Shown here one piece after another: positions 62,474-64,000 of a stretch of 64,000 nt of DNA. This DNA comes from Marinomonas sp. UCMA 3892 (GTDB lineage Bacteria; Pseudomonadota; Gammaproteobacteria; Pseudomonadales; Marinomonadaceae): contig NZ_PTXN01000001.1 in NCBI RefSeq assembly GCF_012726345.1, forward strand, positions 62,001 to 126,000, written 5' to 3'. Positions within the stretch are counted from its first letter, which is position 1. Every line of letters begins with the position of its first letter. The notes under the pieces were generated by a model. The model was not told the DNA's origin. It searched no databases and was given only the letters and a program-made list of their open reading frames with translations. A program made the translations under genes and the position numbers.

Positions 62474-64000
62474 GTACTTTGAATCCCAATAATGACTCAC
62501 ACACGAATAACATAAAAAATAACGATATTGCGTTTACTGCGCCCCATTTTAAAGCCACCGAAGCAGGGCAAAAAATCCTTGCGCAAGGTGGTACAGCGAT
62601 AGAGGCCATGGTGGCGGCTGCGGCGGCGATTGCCGTGGTGTATCCCCATATGAATGGCTTGGGCGGAGATGGTTTTTGGTTGATTAGTGAGCCGGGTAAA
62701 AAGCCAATTGGCATTGATGCTTCTGGAAAATCAGCCGCATTGGCCACATTGGATTTTTATTGCGGGCACGACAGCATTCCAGCGCGAGGCGGCAAAGCGG
62801 CTTTGACTATGGCGGGTGCTGTGGCTGGCTGGCAAGAAGCCTTGGCCGTCAGCCAAACGTGGCAAGCCGTCTCCAACGCACAAAACATGCCCTTAACTTG
62901 CTTGTTGGAAGACGCTATTGAGTTAGCGAAAAACGGCAGTGAGGTAACAAAAACCTACCTTGATGCGAGCAACAAAACCTTCGCCGATTTGGTCAGTGTT
63001 CAAGGTTTTGCTTCGACATTTTTAAAGCAGGGCAGCCTGTATGAACAGGGTGATAACTTGACCTTGCCAGTACTGGCACAAACGCTGGAACAACTTGCTG
63101 AAAAGGGTTTAAACGATTTTTATCAGGGCGATATTGCCGAGCGCTTAGCGAAAGATTTGGCGACGGCAGGGTCTCCGATTCGTTTAACAGACTTTCATTC
63201 TTATCAGGCAAAACGAGTAGAACCTTTGCAGGTCAAAACCAGCGTCGGCTCTCTTTATAATCTGCCTGCGCCGACACAAGGCATCGCATCTTTATTGATT
63301 TTGGCCTTGTATGACAAGTTGTATACGCAAGGGAAAAGTGCCACAGACATGGCGCATTTGTTGATTGAATGTACCAAACAAGCCTTTATCGCTCGTAACC
63401 AATTTGTGACTGACGAATCTCGTCTAGCAATGGATTTATCGTCTTTATTGGATGACGAACAGCTAGAAAAAATGTGCCACGAAATCGCCTTAGAGCGAGC
63501 GCAAGCTTGGCCACATCAAGCCAAACATGGCGACACCATTTGGATGGGCGCGTGTGACAGCGAAGGGCGCATGGTCAGCTACATTCAAAGTTTGTACTGG
63601 GAATTCGGCAGTGGTGTGGTCAGTCCTTCGACTGGCATTGTGTGGAACAACCGCGGCTCGTCGTTTTCTCTTGAGAAAGGTTCTTTGCAAGAGCTGGGGC
63701 CGAATTTAAAACCCTTTCATACCTTGAATCCTGCGTTCGCTGAGTTGAACGATGGTCGTCGTATGAGTTACGGCACCATGGGTGGCGAAGGTCAGCCACA
63801 GACTCAAGCAGCCTTGTTTAGTCGTTATGTTTATCATCAAATGCCATTGGCGCAAGCCATCAGCGAAGGCCGTTGGTTGCTGGGGCGTACTTGGGGCGAC
63901 GTTAGCCATAATTTGAAAATCGAAAGGGATTTTGCCGATATGGTCGCAGAAGAACTGGTTAATCGCGGTCATGACTTGGTGGTCGTTGATTCGTGTAATG
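62470..64000 (+). CDS. Gamma-glutamyltransferase-like Ntn hydrolase, 3' end cut off by the window
   Basis: From ATG 62470, overlapping the amidase stop by 4 nt (ATGA), 510 codons are open to the right edge. The sequence begins with the GGT pattern ATEAGQKILAQGGTAIEAMVAAAAA and HMNGLGGDGFWLI, and has the autoprocessing and nucleophile region in HGDTIWMGACDSEG near 354-367, with the expected Thr nucleophile (HGDT). The GGDxFWL pattern is closer to the YwrD/HpxW branch than to classical GGT; HpxW is an oxamate amidohydrolase in Klebsiella. The C-terminus is missing from the window. Confidence 0.86.
   Translation, partial: MSTLNPNNDSHTNNIKNNDIAFTAPHFKATEAGQKILAQGGTAIEAMVAAAAAIAVVYPHMNGLGGDGFWLISEPGKKPIGIDASGKSAALATLDFYCGHDSIPARGGKAALTMAGAVAGWQEALAVSQTWQAVSNAQNMPLTCLLEDAIELAKNGSEVTKTYLDASNKTFADLVSVQGFASTFLKQGSLYEQGDNLTLPVLAQTLEQLAEKGLNDFYQGDIAERLAKDLATAGSPIRLTDFHSYQAKRVEPLQVKTSVGSLYNLPAPTQGIASLLILALYDKLYTQGKSATDMAHLLIECTKQAFIARNQFVTDESRLAMDLSSLLDDEQLEKMCHEIALERAQAWPHQAKHGDTIWMGACDSEGRMVSYIQSLYWEFGSGVVSPSTGIVWNNRGSSFSLEKGSLQELGPNLKPFHTLNPAFAELNDGRRMSYGTMGGEGQPQTQAALFSRYVYHQMPLAQAISEGRWLLGRTWGDVSHNLKIERDFADMVAEELVNRGHDLVVVDSCN

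Noticed and set aside
1..64000. tRNA/rRNA genes, CRISPR arrays, transposases, attachment sites or prophage genes
   Set aside because: None was found by reading both strands; accessory segments here are single genes and relics only.

Overview
The window reads as an ordinary chromosomal stretch of a marine gammaproteobacterium. The gene set, moderate-to-low GC and regulatory motifs (LexA, Fur, sigma-54, MetR and OhrR types) fit an Oceanospirillales genus such as Marinomonas; that genus is an inference from memory, not a search. No rRNA, tRNA, CRISPR array or intact insertion sequence is visible. Both ends cut genes: a LysR regulator at the left and a gamma-glutamyltransferase-like Ntn hydrolase at the right.

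Layout. 1-2.0 kb: LysR regulator divergent from an SDR, then a small protein. 2.1-10.5 kb: a complete glycerol-type ABC operon, glpSTPQUV, divergent from a GAF/sigma-54 activator, with a candidate -24/-12 promoter and phased upstream repeats between them. 10.6-14.2 kb: RidA-like protein, LysR, lipoprotein, two unknown AT-rich genes, and a decayed copy of the lipoprotein gene's 3' end. 14.3-16.7 kb: mesX-mesD (folate-independent methionine synthase) behind a MetR-type site and a leader hairpin. 16.7-23.5 kb: a metallopeptidase, then a PchR-like AraC regulator divergent from a Fur-type operon of TonB receptor, SAM methyltransferase, MFS permease and a small membrane protein. 23.7-28.8 kb: soluble PAS chemoreceptor, PA0069-type radical SAM protein under a near-consensus LexA box, AraC regulator, leuA. 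29-31.9 kb: FecCD-type metal ABC transporter with a Zur-like dyad. 32-36.2 kb: pspF divergent from pspABC, a small membrane protein and a di-haem peroxidase of MbnH type. 36.2-47.3 kb: chemoreceptor, OsmC protein, GST/LysR pair, HEPN-like protein, EamA/monooxygenase pair with Lrp regulator, PepSY plus two-component system, ohrR-ohr with three operator-like palindromes, phhB. 47.3-51.4 kb: a membrane-embedded AraC regulator whose neighbourhood carries three copies of one 24-bp dyad, upstream of a secreted hydrolase and of a DUF805-lipoprotein pair. 51.4-57 kb: LysR/HPP pair, VOC and GNAT proteins, P-loop kinase, a decayed duplicate of an ABC ATPase gene, and orphan genes including a PD-(D/E)XK-like protein. 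57-64 kb: polar amino-acid ABC operon, RpiR regulator, amidase and Ntn hydrolase, with the same TGAAAC-N4-GTTTC dyad in front of both flanking operons.

The most interesting units are the membrane-AraC regulon, the RpiR regulon, the Fur-type siderophore operon with an embedded methyltransferase, and the two ABC ATPases of glpST whose degenerate motifs fall in the same composite ATP site.
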